Source: Nemertoderma westbladi (Eukaryota; Xenacoelomorpha; Nemertodermatida; Nemertodermatidae). From it: a stretch of DNA of 20,812 nt. Numbering within the stretch: the first letter of the stretch is position 1; each line of letters opens with the position of its first letter. The stretch lies in assembly GCA_032718475.1 (NCBI GenBank), contig JAUCBJ010004412.1:64001-84812 (forward strand), given 5' to 3'. A program made the position numbers and the translations under genes. Below the pieces are notes generated by a model. That model was not told the DNA's origin. It did no database searches and worked only from the letters and a program-made list of their open reading frames with translations. Below are positions 1-8,760 of this stretch, piece by piece.

Positions 1-1
1 C

Positions 2-2317
2 GAACTCCTCCTCAATTTCGCCGCCCTCCTCCGCGCCCTACACCTTGCCGGGTTGCGTTTGTCCCCAAAGAAAACCATCATTTGCCCCCAAACTACCACC
101 ATCCTTGGTTGGGTATGGTCTAGCGGTTCCTTATCTGCTTCCCCACATATCACAGCCGCCTTATCCCACTGTCCTACACCATCCACCGTCCGCGACCTAC
201 GGTCGTTCCTCGGTTCCTACAAGGTTCTCTCCCGCGTACTCCCCCGGTGTTCTGCCCTTATCTCTCCGCTCGAGGCCCTCCTTACCCCCAAGGCCGGCGA
301 CCCTGTCGCTTGGACCCCCGATCTCGAGTCTACATTTCGACGATCCCAAGCCGCCCTACAATCCTGCAGGTCAGTAACGATCCCGCGTCCTACTGACGAA
401 CTCTTCCTTGTCACCGACGCCGCCTCGTCCGTCGATGGTCTAGGTGCAGTCCTCTACGCGAAACGTTCCAAAGAATTACTCATCGCCGGGTTTTATTCCT
501 GCAAGCTCAAGGCCCACCAACATACATGGCTTCCTTGCGAGTTGGAGGCACTCGCTATAGCGGCCTCCGTTCAACATTTCCTCCCATATCTTATCGCCTC
601 TTCACGCCAACCACACGTTCTCACGGACAGTAAACCCTGTGTCGAGGCATTCAAAAAGTTGTCCCGCGGCGCATATTCGAATAGCCCACGTCTATCGACG
701 TTCCTCGCCAGCGCCAGCCAGGCCCGTGTCACAGTATCCCACATCAAGGGTTCTACCAACCTCCTGGCAGACTTCCAAAGCCGCAACGTTCGGCCGTGCT
801 CTCTACAGTCATGCCAGGTGTGCGCGTTCGTCGCCTCCGCTATAGAGTCGCCTATTGTCCGTCTCGTTGCAAAGTCAACCACCCCCTCCTCCTTACCACA
901 CGACAACCATTCCCCAATGTCCCTCGTTAACACTGTCACTACCCCCCTCCCGAATTGCTTTATCGCTTCCGATAGCCCGAATCCCCGTCCCCTTTACGCC
1001 AGTCGTCCTGCGTGGCTCGCCACACAACGCGAGTGCCCCGACCTAATCCGTGTCGCCGAAAACCTCGCATCCGGCACCCGTCCCTACAGACGCGATACAC
1101 ATAGCCATGATATCAAGCGTTACCTGGGCGTATGTTCTCTGTTATCCTCTGGCCTTGTCGTAGTCCATCGACAGCGTCCCTTCACGTCACCCTATGACGT
1201 CATCGTCGTTCCCCGCTCTGCTCTTATTGGCTTACTAACCTCACTACACATCGAACTCCAACACCCTTCGCGTTCCCAGCTGCGTACCACCTTTTCCCGA
1301 TATTTCTATGCCCTGGACCTCGACCGCGCTCTCAATGAGATTACCGTGCAATGTCACCAGTGCGTCGCCCTCTCAACTGCCCCCAAGCGTACCGTACCCC
1401 AGTCATCCATTGATCCTCCCCCCATCGTCGGCCTATCATTCGCTGCCGACGTCCTGCGCCGCCATTCCCAACGTATCCTCCTGTTACGGGAAACTGTATC
1501 GTCGTACTCAAATGCCGTTATACTTCCGGATGAACAGAGCGATACCCTACGTGATGCCTTAATCACCCTTGCCTTTGGCATGTGCCCCCTTAGTGGCCCC
1601 CCGGCTATCATCCGCACCGACCCAGCCCCAGGGTTCCAAACCCTCGCCAACGACCCAATCCTCCTATCCCACCACCTCCTCCTTGAGATCGGATCCCGCA
1701 AGAATGTAAACAAAAACCCAGTCGCCGAACACGCTATCGGCGAACTACTCACCGAACTCCTCCGACTCCGTCCCACTGGCGGCCCATTCTCATCCACATC
1801 TCTCACAATCGCTGTTGCAAACCTTAACTCTCGTCTACGCTCCCCTGGCCTATCCGCCCGCGAGATTTTATTCCAGCGGGACCAATACACGGGCGAACAG
1901 ATTCCTCTCGTCGATACCGAGCTCATAGCCTCCCAACATGAGCGCCGCCTAGCCAACCACACCTCCAGCGCCCGCTCTAAGACCCCCCACCCTATGGTAC
2001 TCCCAGGATTTACCTCCCTCAAGGTGGGCGACCTCGTCCATTTATATGCCGATTCCCCCCGTGCCGGCGCTCGTCCACGATATATCGTCAGCGCTATCGA
2101 TGACACATTGGGGGTTCCGTTCGTAAGTTCGCGGGCAGCCAGCTCCGCGCTCACGCATACCGCGTCCGCCAGGCCGATTGTTTCCTTGTACCTCGTCTCC
2201 AACCGCCATCCACGTCATACACTGAGGATTCTGATTCCGAGACTGATGAGTGTTCCACACTCCACGCTCATGCTACACCCGGCGTGGCACCCCCTGTCGC
2301 GTTCCAACCAGCCCTAG
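2..2317 (+). CDS. pol: Retrotransposon pol, 3' part (RT thumb, RNase H, integrase), Ty3/Gypsy-like, partial at left edge
   Basis: The frame is open from the window edge, so the start and the RT catalytic YxDD lie outside. Residues are counted from the codon at 53. Residues 1-77 match the RT palm end and thumb/connection (LRSFLG at 49-54, then SPLEALL). RNase H covers about 115-245, with acidic residues D122, E165, D192 and D240 at the expected places. The integrase zinc site is H399-x4-H404-x29-C434-x2-C437. The integrase core has D466, D523 and E559, giving the classic D-35-E spacing, followed by a C-terminal DNA-binding region. These motifs are seen directly; the order RT-RNaseH-IN is that of Ty3/Gypsy (Metaviridae) rather than Copia. 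Its role would be to copy element RNA into DNA and insert it. The coding strand is strikingly C-rich, unlike everything downstream. The frame stops at 2315-2317, but the true C-terminus continues in another frame (next entry). Confidence 0.93.
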   Translation, partial: ELLLNFAALLRALHLAGLRLSPKKTIICPQTTTILGWVWSSGSLSASPHITAALSHCPTPSTVRDLRSFLGSYKVLSRVLPRCSALISPLEALLTPKAGDPVAWTPDLESTFRRSQAALQSCRSVTIPRPTDELFLVTDAASSVDGLGAVLYAKRSKELLIAGFYSCKLKAHQHTWLPCELEALAIAASVQHFLPYLIASSRQPHVLTDSKPCVEAFKKLSRGAYSNSPRLSTFLASASQARVTVSHIKGSTNLLADFQSRNVRPCSLQSCQVCAFVASAIESPIVRLVAKSTTPSSLPHDNHSPMSLVNTVTTPLPNCFIASDSPNPRPLYASRPAWLATQRECPDLIRVAENLASGTRPYRRDTHSHDIKRYLGVCSLLSSGLVVVHRQRPFTSPYDVIVVPRSALIGLLTSLHIELQHPSRSQLRTTFSRYFYALDLDRALNEITVQCHQCVALSTAPKRTVPQSSIDPPPIVGLSFAADVLRRHSQRILLLRETVSSYSNAVILPDEQSDTLRDALITLAFGMCPLSGPPAIIRTDPAPGFQTLANDPILLSHHLLLEIGSRKNVNKNPVAEHAIGELLTELLRLRPTGGPFSSTSLTIAVANLNSRLRSPGLSAREILFQRDQYTGEQIPLVDTELIASQHERRLANHTSSARSKTPHPMVLPGFTSLKVGDLVHLYADSPRAGARPRYIVSAIDDTLGVPFVSSRAASSALTHTASARPIVSLYLVSNRHPRHTLRILIPRLMSVPHSTLMLHPAWHPLSRSNQP

Positions 2318-2439
2318 AGTCCACCCCACAGTTAGACGACGTCCCTGAGCAGCCATTGCACAGTGCTTCTTCATCTGACCCACCCAACACCCGTCCTCGT
2401 AGAGAACGCCGCCCTCCGCAATACTACGGGTTTCCCTGA
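2104..2439 (+). pseudogene. Frame-shifted C-terminus of the pol protein
   Basis: From 2104 the -1 frame is open to a TGA at 2437-2439. It gives a basic, tyrosine-containing stretch typical of the integrase C-terminal domain, then an acidic Ser/Pro-rich linker, then an Arg-rich end with an RRPPQYYG-type motif of the kind often found at the ends of such polyproteins. The C-rich codon pattern of pol continues in this frame, whereas the upstream frame loses protein character after about 2115. The two frames meet at a run of five G (2110-2114). A one-base deletion in that run is the simplest explanation. Programmed -1 shifting is possible, but no canonical slippery heptamer in the zero frame is visible. 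A sequencing error at the homopolymer cannot be excluded. Confidence 0.75.
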
Positions 2440-2740
2440 CGCACCTCCCACGTTCCCGGACAGTTGCACCTTGTCACATGACTCGCCCCAACGCAGCCTG
2501 TCTCCAGTTCCATTCACAGTTCTGAGTTTGTTCTACTTACATACGTCCTACCCGACTTATAATGGACTCCCAATTCTAAACTAGCTTTCGCCCTACCATT
2601 AGGTTGTTTCGTTGTACCCCACCATAGTTTTGGTCATGCTTTATGTGTTGTCATAAATTCAAATTTATATTTTTAGCGCAATCATTTTTGAGTGATATTT
2701 TACCATGTAAAATTTACTACTGATTTAGTTGACCTTAATA
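2440..2740. other. Non-coding tail of the retroelement; no LTR identified
   Basis: Composition changes from C-rich to AT-rich at about 2590. A 3' LTR would be expected here, but no polypurine tract, no clear TG...CA boundary and no second copy inside the window can be seen. The 5' LTR would lie outside the window, so the LTR cannot be delimited. A short 73-codon frame (2363-2584) overlaps the pol end and has no protein character. Confidence 0.5.
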
Positions 2741-2812
2741 ACCCCTGTAGCTCAGGTGGCAGAGCGCCCGAACCGCAACCTGTCGGTCTCGAGTTCGATC
2801 CTTAGGAAAGCC
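2741..2812 (+). pseudogene. tRNA-like sequence with A and B boxes (degraded tRNA or tRNA-derived SINE head)
   Basis: T2748-A2749 sit where U8-A9 belong. The D stem GCTC (2750-2753) pairs perfectly with GAGC (2762-2765) around an 8-nt loop, giving an A box TAGCTCAGGTGG. A B box GAGTTCGATCC covers 2791-2801. The rest fails as a functional tRNA. The anticodon arm can only form CCGA/TCGG around an oversized loop, the T stem is poor, and the acceptor ends (ACCCCTG and GAAAGCC) do not pair. It is followed within 5 nt by a run of ten T (2818-2827), which resembles a Pol III terminator. It is best read as a tRNA pseudogene or a SINE promoter, with no SINE body recognised. Confidence 0.55.
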
Positions 2813-3555
2813 AACTGTTTTTTTTTGTTACTAAAGTTTTTGTTAGCAGTCTCATAACTCCCTATCTATCTATCTTAGTTATGCGCTTACATATTATTTA
2901 CGCTAGTTTAATTGCTTCGTTTGTATTTTTGAATTTGTTTTCGTTTGTTAAGTACGAGTCCTTTCCTAATTGCGTAATATTCGTTACAAACCGATAGTTT
3001 GTGTTGTATACCGAACAGGAGAAATACCCAGAGGTAAAAAGACAAAAGAAATTGCGCCAGCCGGTTTAGGCCCTGCCCGTCTATCTGCCATCCCTGGTAC
3101 TGACGGCACTGCCAACTACCAGATAGAAGTATAGGTCTGTCTGTGTAGTACCGGTACAGCAGAACGTGTTGCGTACCGATGACCGATCTGTTGTTGTTAC
3201 TTCTTCTGACTGTGTTTGCGTTATATATATATCTATGCTTACTCGTGTAATTGATCAATACAGTTAACCCGCTTCACTCACCACATTGTTCCTTACGCTA
3301 TTGCTTCACTTATGGCGTAGAGAATACATAGCACACTGTTAGTATCCAAGGATACACAGTAATAACGTGACATTCTGGAAGGCACTGACAAACGGACAAA
3401 TGGCCTGTATGTGTACAATTGGTGACAGTTGTGTGGAATTTGTGCGTTTATAGGTGAATGTTACTGCTAAAGTATGTTTACAGTAGCTAGTCGCAATTGT
3501 AAAAGTAGCCCAACTCTCCTATAGAAAGAACCTAAGTGGATCCAAGCCTTTAGGA
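2813..3555. other. Non-coding, AT-rich spacer
   Basis: No gene is supported. A 116-codon minus-strand frame (2908-3258) has no domain character and no good context. A plus-strand frame of about 54 codons without ATG (about 2974-3138) looks slightly protein-like but is too short to call. The stretch separates the retroelement from the zinc-knuckle ORF cluster. Confidence 0.5.
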
Positions 3556-3660
3556 CGGACAGTGGAGTGACTTGTGCCGGTTATCGTTGTCGTGCTGTTG
3601 CTACATGTTGGCGTAAACACCGCGACGACGGTACATCGGCGCTGAGAATCCCACTGTCCG
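3556..3660 (+). other. Long nested stem-loop upstream of the ORF cluster
   Basis: Three nested helices are visible. The outer one is CGGACAGTGG (3556-3565) with a perfect complement at 3651-3660 (10 bp). The middle one is 3574-3579 with 3637-3642 (6 bp, one G-U). The inner one is 3582-3592 with 3623-3633 (11 bp, two G-U). They are separated by a roughly 8x8 internal loop and a small bulge, and the terminal loop is 30 nt. The patch is more GC-rich than its surroundings and lies 80 nt before the ATG at 3741, so it could be a leader RNA structure, a precursor hairpin or a remnant repeat. Pairing was worked out by eye; function is unknown. Confidence 0.6.
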
Positions 3661-3700
3661 GGGGCAAAGAGAAGTAGGCAGCGACGCCCGCTCGCCTAAA

Positions 3701-3706
3701 TATAAA
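3701..3706 (+). promoter_or_regulatory. TATA-box-like TATAAA before ORF A
   Basis: TATAAA stands 35 bp before the ATG at 3741, in a short AT-rich stretch directly after a GC-rich patch. As a real TATA box it would give a 5' leader of only a few bases, so it may be chance, or the upstream hairpin may belong to a longer transcript. Confidence 0.3.
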
Positions 3707-3740
3707 CTTATTTTGATATTAATAAACTCAGATAGCAGAT

Positions 3741-4118
3741 ATGACGGAGTTGATAGAAGATGATCTTGGTATTAGGGAGCGATATACTCTACCTTTGCAA
3801 GCATTTGTGGATAGCTTAATACGCGGTGAAGCCGATCCAACCATTACGGAGGACGATGGTCGTTATATCGAACCGCCGATGTCCCAAGAGCAACTTGCGC
3901 GTGAATTGGATTATCGAAAATTCACCGCTCGCTATACGAATCGTAATGGTACGTATATGGACTTCTTAACTACCGGCCATCCTATCGATTTACATGACAC
4001 GGACGATGTAGATACAGAGAGGGAAATGGTTCTATTTAAATATCATACCCAGCGGAGTCGTAATGATAAACCGAGAATGGAACACGAGAATTCTATTCGA
4101 AAACAACTCGAAAGATAG
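3741..4118 (+). CDS. ORF A: acidic 125-aa protein of unknown family
   Basis: The frame starts at an ATG with G at -3 and ends at a TAG. The protein is rich in Asp/Glu (EDD near residues 6-8, a DTDDVDTERE stretch near residue 90) and ends in a more basic tail. There is no signal peptide, membrane segment or zinc motif. I do not recognise the family. The first 30 residues (LGIRER..., then FVDSLI) loosely resemble the first residues of ORF B (LGIQRE..., then FVDTQLI), which hints at a common N-terminal module. Another frame stays open just past the stop to 4149 and encodes a short basic tail, so the end may be shifted. Codon composition is balanced, unlike the C-rich pol upstream, so it is probably not part of that retroelement. 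Confidence 0.55.
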   Translation: MTELIEDDLGIRERYTLPLQAFVDSLIRGEADPTITEDDGRYIEPPMSQEQLARELDYRKFTARYTNRNGTYMDFLTTGHPIDLHDTDDVDTEREMVLFKYHTQRSRNDKPRMEHENSIRKQLER

Positions 4119-4234
4119 AACGTGGAAGAAAGCTTGTAAAGACAAATAGAGGAGAACACTGAAGAAGAGACATGGGTTAATGTCCAGGGTCCATGATGTG
4201 AATAGTTTTTCCCCGGGGCACGGGTGCTCGCGGG

Positions 4235-4254
4235 CGGTCTCCTTCGGGAGGCTG
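4235..4254 (+). other. UUCG-capped hairpin between ORF A and the membrane ORF
   Basis: An 8-bp stem (4235-4242 with 4247-4254, two G-U pairs) is closed by a TTCG tetraloop, an exceptionally stable RNA fold. It lies in an isolated GC-rich patch (4211-4254) that also holds the palindrome CCCCGGGG. Its place between two same-strand frames suggests an RNA-level role, which is inference. Confidence 0.5.
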
Positions 4255-4342
4255 TAATTTCTCTTCCTTCATCGTTTTCCTGTAATTATTGTGATCAGTG
4301 TCATAATTAAAGGGCAAGAATGAATGATGATGTGACGGAAAC

Positions 4343-4731
4343 ATGTCCATTGTGGTATCTTATGGATACTACCATATATCCTCCCTCCTCTTTACTCCCT
4401 TTATCCCTCTATACATCGCTATTGAAAATACAACATACTTCGTCCCACCTTCTCTTCCCAATGTGCTCGGAGCTTTGGGAGACGATCGACCAATCATTGC
4501 CGTATCGTGGTATGGATCATACCGCCTCCTAATAAATCCCCCCACCCCTTACTGTTTATTTGTATGCTCATATTGGTGTCCGCACCTCTTGTCCATGTCA
4601 CATTCCACATTCTGTTGATATTTATGATATCAACTTCCACCCTCTCGTTGTTGATTAGAAAATCAACCACCAATAATTTCCTTAAGTCCGCAACCGTGAT
4701 ACAAACAAGGACTGAAAGGACACGAGGATAG
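4343..4731 (+). pseudogene. Possible small membrane protein split over two frames
   Basis: One frame runs from the ATG at 4343 to 4618 and gives an aromatic, hydrophobic N-terminal half with an N-glycosylation sequon (NTT at residues 29-31). A -1 frame covering 4507-4731 gives a long hydrophobic stretch (about 35 residues, from LLFICMLILV) followed by a basic Arg/Lys/Thr tail and a stop. Read across a C6 run at 4538-4543, the two halves would form a plausible ectodomain, membrane anchor and cytoplasmic tail. Each alone is short and could be chance. No family is recognised. It sits between ORF A and ORF B on the same strand. Confidence 0.35.
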
Positions 4732-4734
4732 TTT

Positions 4735-4778
4735 GTGAACAACTGGTACCATTATGTGTCATAAATCTGGTTGTTCAC
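4735..4778 (+). other. Inverted repeat just after the membrane ORF
   Basis: GTGAACAAC (4735-4743) and its perfect complement GTTGTTCAC (4770-4778) enclose a 26-nt loop. It begins four bases after the TAG at 4729-4731. It may be an RNA hairpin of the same transcription unit or chance. Confidence 0.4.
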
Positions 4779-4986
4779 CTCCCTCAATGATTGGAGATAT
4801 AAATCTTATGTAGAACAACTGAGACAAACATATCCTTGAACTGGTGTTTATCTCCTCGCACTAGGGATAAATTTATTTGGAGATAGTCTTCGAACGATTG
4901 AATCCTCCAACTGAGAACTGAGATCGTATTTCTGAATATTTCTGAATACGACATAGGTCTTCCCCTGCTCTCTACCACTACCATCA

Positions 4987-6792
4987 ATGGAAGACATATT
5001 AGGCATACAACGGGAATATGGAGAACATTCCATACCCTTTCGTTGATACTCAGCTGATTGCTCCCTGGGCAGAAGGTCGAGGTTTCTTCCGCACCATGTA
5101 TGCTAATACGTCTAGCAACATTACAAAGGTGCAACGAACTTCCATCGGACATCTTGCCTTTCAGGAATACGGAAGGAATTTCAAAGTCGGAAATCCCATT
5201 AACTATCAACAAGTATACGGAGACCATTATTCTCGATTATACTTCGATGGACCATTGACCGCACCTGGCGCTGTGTATAGCTTCATGAGTGTTCCACTCC
5301 GTCCCTCCTTAGCTATATACACAATCTTTGAAAACACCGCACTTGCCGGTTGGCTAGCCGATGTGTGCAGTCGTACTATACGCGCCCATCCATTAATACT
5401 TGGGACCAAACTCGCTAAGCTAGATGAACATAATAAATTCATCCGCTTCGAATGTTTCCGGCGATTTTTAACCCCATTCCGCAACGTGGATAGCCAATTT
5501 AAAGACCGCGCTTTGACCAAGCTCAGCCTAAGAAACTCAGCTGCAGAGAAGTTGGATAGCGCTGGATTCGCCGTTTTCAAAGAGATTTGTATATCGAACT
5601 TGCACTCCTCTGTTATACAAAGACCTCGAATCCCCACAGGTTATTCTGTCGTGGAAATTCAGACAATAGGTCCACCTGAAGAGACAGACACGCCCACCTC
5701 AGCTATGCACGTGGAAGACGAACCAATATGTCTAGAATCTGAGGAGATTCAGCCTATCGCGCCCCGGAACAGCGACAACGATTACATCATAGAATGGTAT
5801 CAAGGTCCACAGTGTCTCACTGCGTACGATTATCGACATGCCAACTATGTTTCTAGGCAACGTTGTCGGTTATGTGCGTCGAGAGATCATGATACGCCCA
5901 TGGACACAAACGTCCGCTGTTCCTATTTCCAAGAACAACCGACTATGGAAATTTATTGCGCATATTGCAGACTCAATAACTTGCACATATTTGCGGTTTG
6001 CCCTCAATTTATGACTCAATGTCACCATTGTCAACTAAAGGGACACGCCAATTTCGATTGCCCTTTTAATCGCGATTTGGAAAGCGTAGATGAAATGATC
6101 ACACTACGTTACATCAGAGCTTGGGAAGCGAACGCTGATTTACATTGTGATTCGCGCCATCGTTATTATCCCGGACGCGCTTACGAAGGAGTTTATGCGT
6201 TCCATCCTTATCTATTCGCTTCGGTCGAACAGAAATCACGCATATCGAGTTACGAGCTACTGAAGCGCGTCGGAGAATGTATTTCAACCAAATTCGTACG
6301 CAAATTTCTCAGGAGTGTTAATCCTAGCGACCTTCATTCCTATAACTTAATCAATTATATCCGTCAGGATCCGGACTATGGAGACTTGTTTGTTAACTCA
6401 CACCCCGAGTTACAGGAAGTATATCGACGGCCTTACGAATACCGAGCCCGCGAACGCGAGTTGGAAAGAACCATTAAACCCCGGAGGTTTCTAACTGCCT
6501 ATGGTCCACCCACGGCCCTCGTTCAGACCCTCGTAAAGGACCCGTAAGAGCGGCTGTCTTAAAACGAGCTCTCAAAGCCGTTAGACCCCTCTCCCCCGAC
6601 GTTGATGTCAATCAACCCGGTACTTCGACTGGCGGATACACCGACCATAATCCTACACCCTCTGATGCAATCATATTGCACCCTTCACCCAGGAGTTATA
6701 GCCCTCCTTGTAAAGTGGCTCGCCCCAAAGAGAAAAGGACTCTGGCTAGCTTTAAAAAACTGCGTAAACGCCGTCCGCGCAAGAAAGACTAA
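4987..6792 (+). CDS. ORF B: zinc-knuckle protein, gag/nucleocapsid-like, of unknown family, with shifted ends
   Basis: The main frame is 5018-6547 (509 aa). The N-terminal ~230 residues look globular and helical. An acidic Pro/Glu linker spans ~215-260. Three zinc-knuckle-like motifs follow: C283-x2-C-x4-H-x9-C301, C314-x2-C-x5-H-x4-C328 and the canonical C335-x2-C-x4-H-x4-C348. Then comes a Tyr/Arg-rich C-terminal domain. Such knuckles bind single-stranded nucleic acid in retroelement Gag, LINE ORF1 and cellular CNBP-type proteins. Both ends change frame. An ATG at 4987 opens a frame whose residues fit before residue ~10 of the main frame (overlap 5018-5046). At the end, the -1 frame 6478-6792 gives a Pro/Ser linker and a strongly basic Lys/Arg tail. 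No protease, RT or transposase follows. I cannot name the family; gag-like is inference from the knuckles and basic tail. Confidence 0.7.
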
Positions 6793-7142
6793 CTGTTTAG
6801 AGTATTTACATATATTAGAAACTGTGATTTTTGTATATTTATAAACTTGAATCCCATTTTCTGGGAGCGGTGTAAAAGCTTTTGCGGATATACTCAGTCC
6901 CCCTCGCCCGCAAGGTACCGTTATAGGTGTTTTAATGGACATAAAAGTCATTCTTCTATATACGTGCTTTGGCGGACATGGTAAGGCAAAAAACCCGCAA
7001 TGCACCAAATACCCTTGCACAGCTTAGCCTTGATGATTCAGATTACGACATCTAACAGCTGGTTGCTGACATGGAAACGGCCATTGGACACATGGTTCTT
7101 TGTTTAGCTTAACAGCCAATCAGAGCGATTTTTTCTGTCGAT

Positions 7143-7511
7143 GTGGAGATATTTTGGCAGATCATACTAGGAGTGTTCAGTCTTACTGTTTTTCTTGATA
7201 CTGTTGTGTTGTTTCTATCTAGGCCAGGAACACCGGCTCTAGAGTCAACTCGTTTTCATACTTTAGAAGAAACATTAGTAGGCTTAAATTATAGAGCGTA
7301 TAACTGTTATCTTATCTCAGTTCAGTCTTACATTGGTTCAACATACATTATTATACTGCTATTTACTGTTGTCATTATTTGTATCCGATGGTTGAATATT
7401 ATTTGGAGAACATCTATAAAGAACCCAAATTTCCCAATTTTCTTGATACACTACAGGTTAGAGAGACGGGTTATATATAGCGATTGCGACTTATATTGTT
7501 GTGGTTTGTAG
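7143..7511 (+). CDS. Doubtful ORF with two hydrophobic helices, no ATG
   Basis: The frame is open from 7113 to the stop at 7509-7511 but has no ATG anywhere, so it could only be an exon or a decayed gene. Two stretches are strongly hydrophobic, at about residues 4-26 and 62-85. The second is followed by basic Arg residues. A T-rich tract (7129-7135) precedes a possible acceptor AG near 7146-7147. It lies on the same strand as ORFs A and B, but nothing ties it to them. It may be chance. Confidence 0.22.
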   Translation: MEIFWQIILGVFSLTVFLDTVVLFLSRPGTPALESTRFHTLEETLVGLNYRAYNCYLISVQSYIGSTYIIILLFTVVIICIRWLNIIWRTSIKNPNFPIFLIHYRLERRVIYSDCDLYCCGL

Positions 7512-7964
7512 TGAATTTAATGCTATTTGATAAGCACTACATGAGTCCGTTGCTGTTCGCTTTATATATGATAAAATTCATTGACGGTCGGCAAATTAGT
7601 GAGCAGTATTGTGTGTTACCGGTAGTGTGCCTGATTGTGACTGATAACTAAGCATTTCCTAAAGAATGCGCCTCATACGTGAATCATAAGCCTTACCGAC
7701 TTGCCGTTGTGATTAGTATAAGTCATATCTCTGTTTACCTAGATAGAGCACCACGTCCTAAAGGAACTGTTAATATTTCCCGAAAGTGAATAATATTAGT
7801 CAGAAATTATTTATTAACGATCAATCGAATAATACAGTAAGCTTACACTGCAATAATAATCTAAGCCCTCAGAATCCAGTCTCCCGGGTATATCCAGCGG
7901 GTGAATGGACGCGCACTAGGCTGGCTTCTGCTAATGTTGTGTTTATTGGTATTAAATATTTGTC

Positions 7965-7970
7965 AATAAA
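7965..7970 (+). terminator. AATAAA polyadenylation-signal-like hexamer
   Basis: This AATAAA, followed by a T-rich stretch, is downstream of the plus-strand ORF cluster in AT-rich DNA and could end its transcript. No strong GU-rich element follows, and chance occurrence in such DNA is likely. Confidence 0.25.
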
Positions 7971-7989
7971 GTCTATTTATAAACCAAAA

Positions 7990-8760
7990 GACATATAAAT
8001 TTTGGCAGGTTAAACTGCTAAAGGTCTTCAAAAGCCCGTACAGTAACACAAAGTTTAACTAAGTTTTCCCTTCCCTTTCTCAAAATTGGCCCCAGCATGA
8101 AAAAAATGGCGCAAAACATTGATCTGCCACTGACAATGGCAATGTAAGAACGCTCCTAAATGGAGTAAAAAAACAAATAGAGGCCAATATAATTATTATT
8201 GTGCCTAATACTGTAAGTAAAACAGAAGAGTAGGCACGACAATAACAAATTTGTTTGTATCATTTTTTGTAGCCTTACCCTAAGTCCTAGTACATCGTGG
8301 CTCCTACTTGATGTATTATTACCTCCAGGCAGTTCAATATTATATTAGGCTTATGTAAAATTACCATTTAAATGTGCTGTAGGCCTAATGTAATACAGAT
8401 TAGATAGCCAGATTAGACCTGGAACTGTAGTGCACCCATAAAACCGTCATAGTAGCGTACCATGTAAGCGTAATCAACTGAATGGGAGCTTTGCAGTAGG
8501 CCTACGCACCAGCCAGATCCAGGAAGGGGTTAATGGCAGGCCTACTGTATAGTATTCAGAGTATAAAAACTAATAAAAATAGAAATTAAAATTTTGAGGA
8601 TATTTTCTGAAATATATGTGATCTTCATGAATTTTTTTATAGTGTCTTTATATCAGAGATTGATATGAAGTTATTACAGTATGTCTGTTATGATTATTCC
8701 AGTTGAATTTCTTCCATCTAAATGCACGCTTACCCTACTTCCTTTGATATTTCTACTTTT
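7990..8760. other. Non-coding AT-rich spacer with AGGCCTAC-type palindromes
   Basis: No coding frame is supported. Several short GTAGGCCTAC or TAGGCCTA-like words occur between 8340 and 8560 (for example GTAGGCCTAC at about 8497). The stretch ends at the left palindrome of the DNA transposon. Confidence 0.5.

Noticed and set aside
571-939. 122-codon minus-strand ORF
   Set aside because: Shadow of the RNase H region of pol, with no domain of its own.
2104-2120. Programmed -1 frameshift in pol
   Set aside because: Zero-frame codons at the G5 run do not form a standard slippery heptamer, and the position near the integrase C-terminus is unusual. An indel or read error is simpler.
1354-2202. 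282-codon minus-strand ORF
   Set aside because: It is the complement of the integrase region, whose plus frame has all catalytic residues. Its Arg/Ser/Gly-rich content follows from the C-rich pol strand.
4784-5227. 147-codon minus-strand ORF overlapping the start of ORF B
   Set aside because: Overlaps the better supported plus frame, and no motif or family is recognisable.
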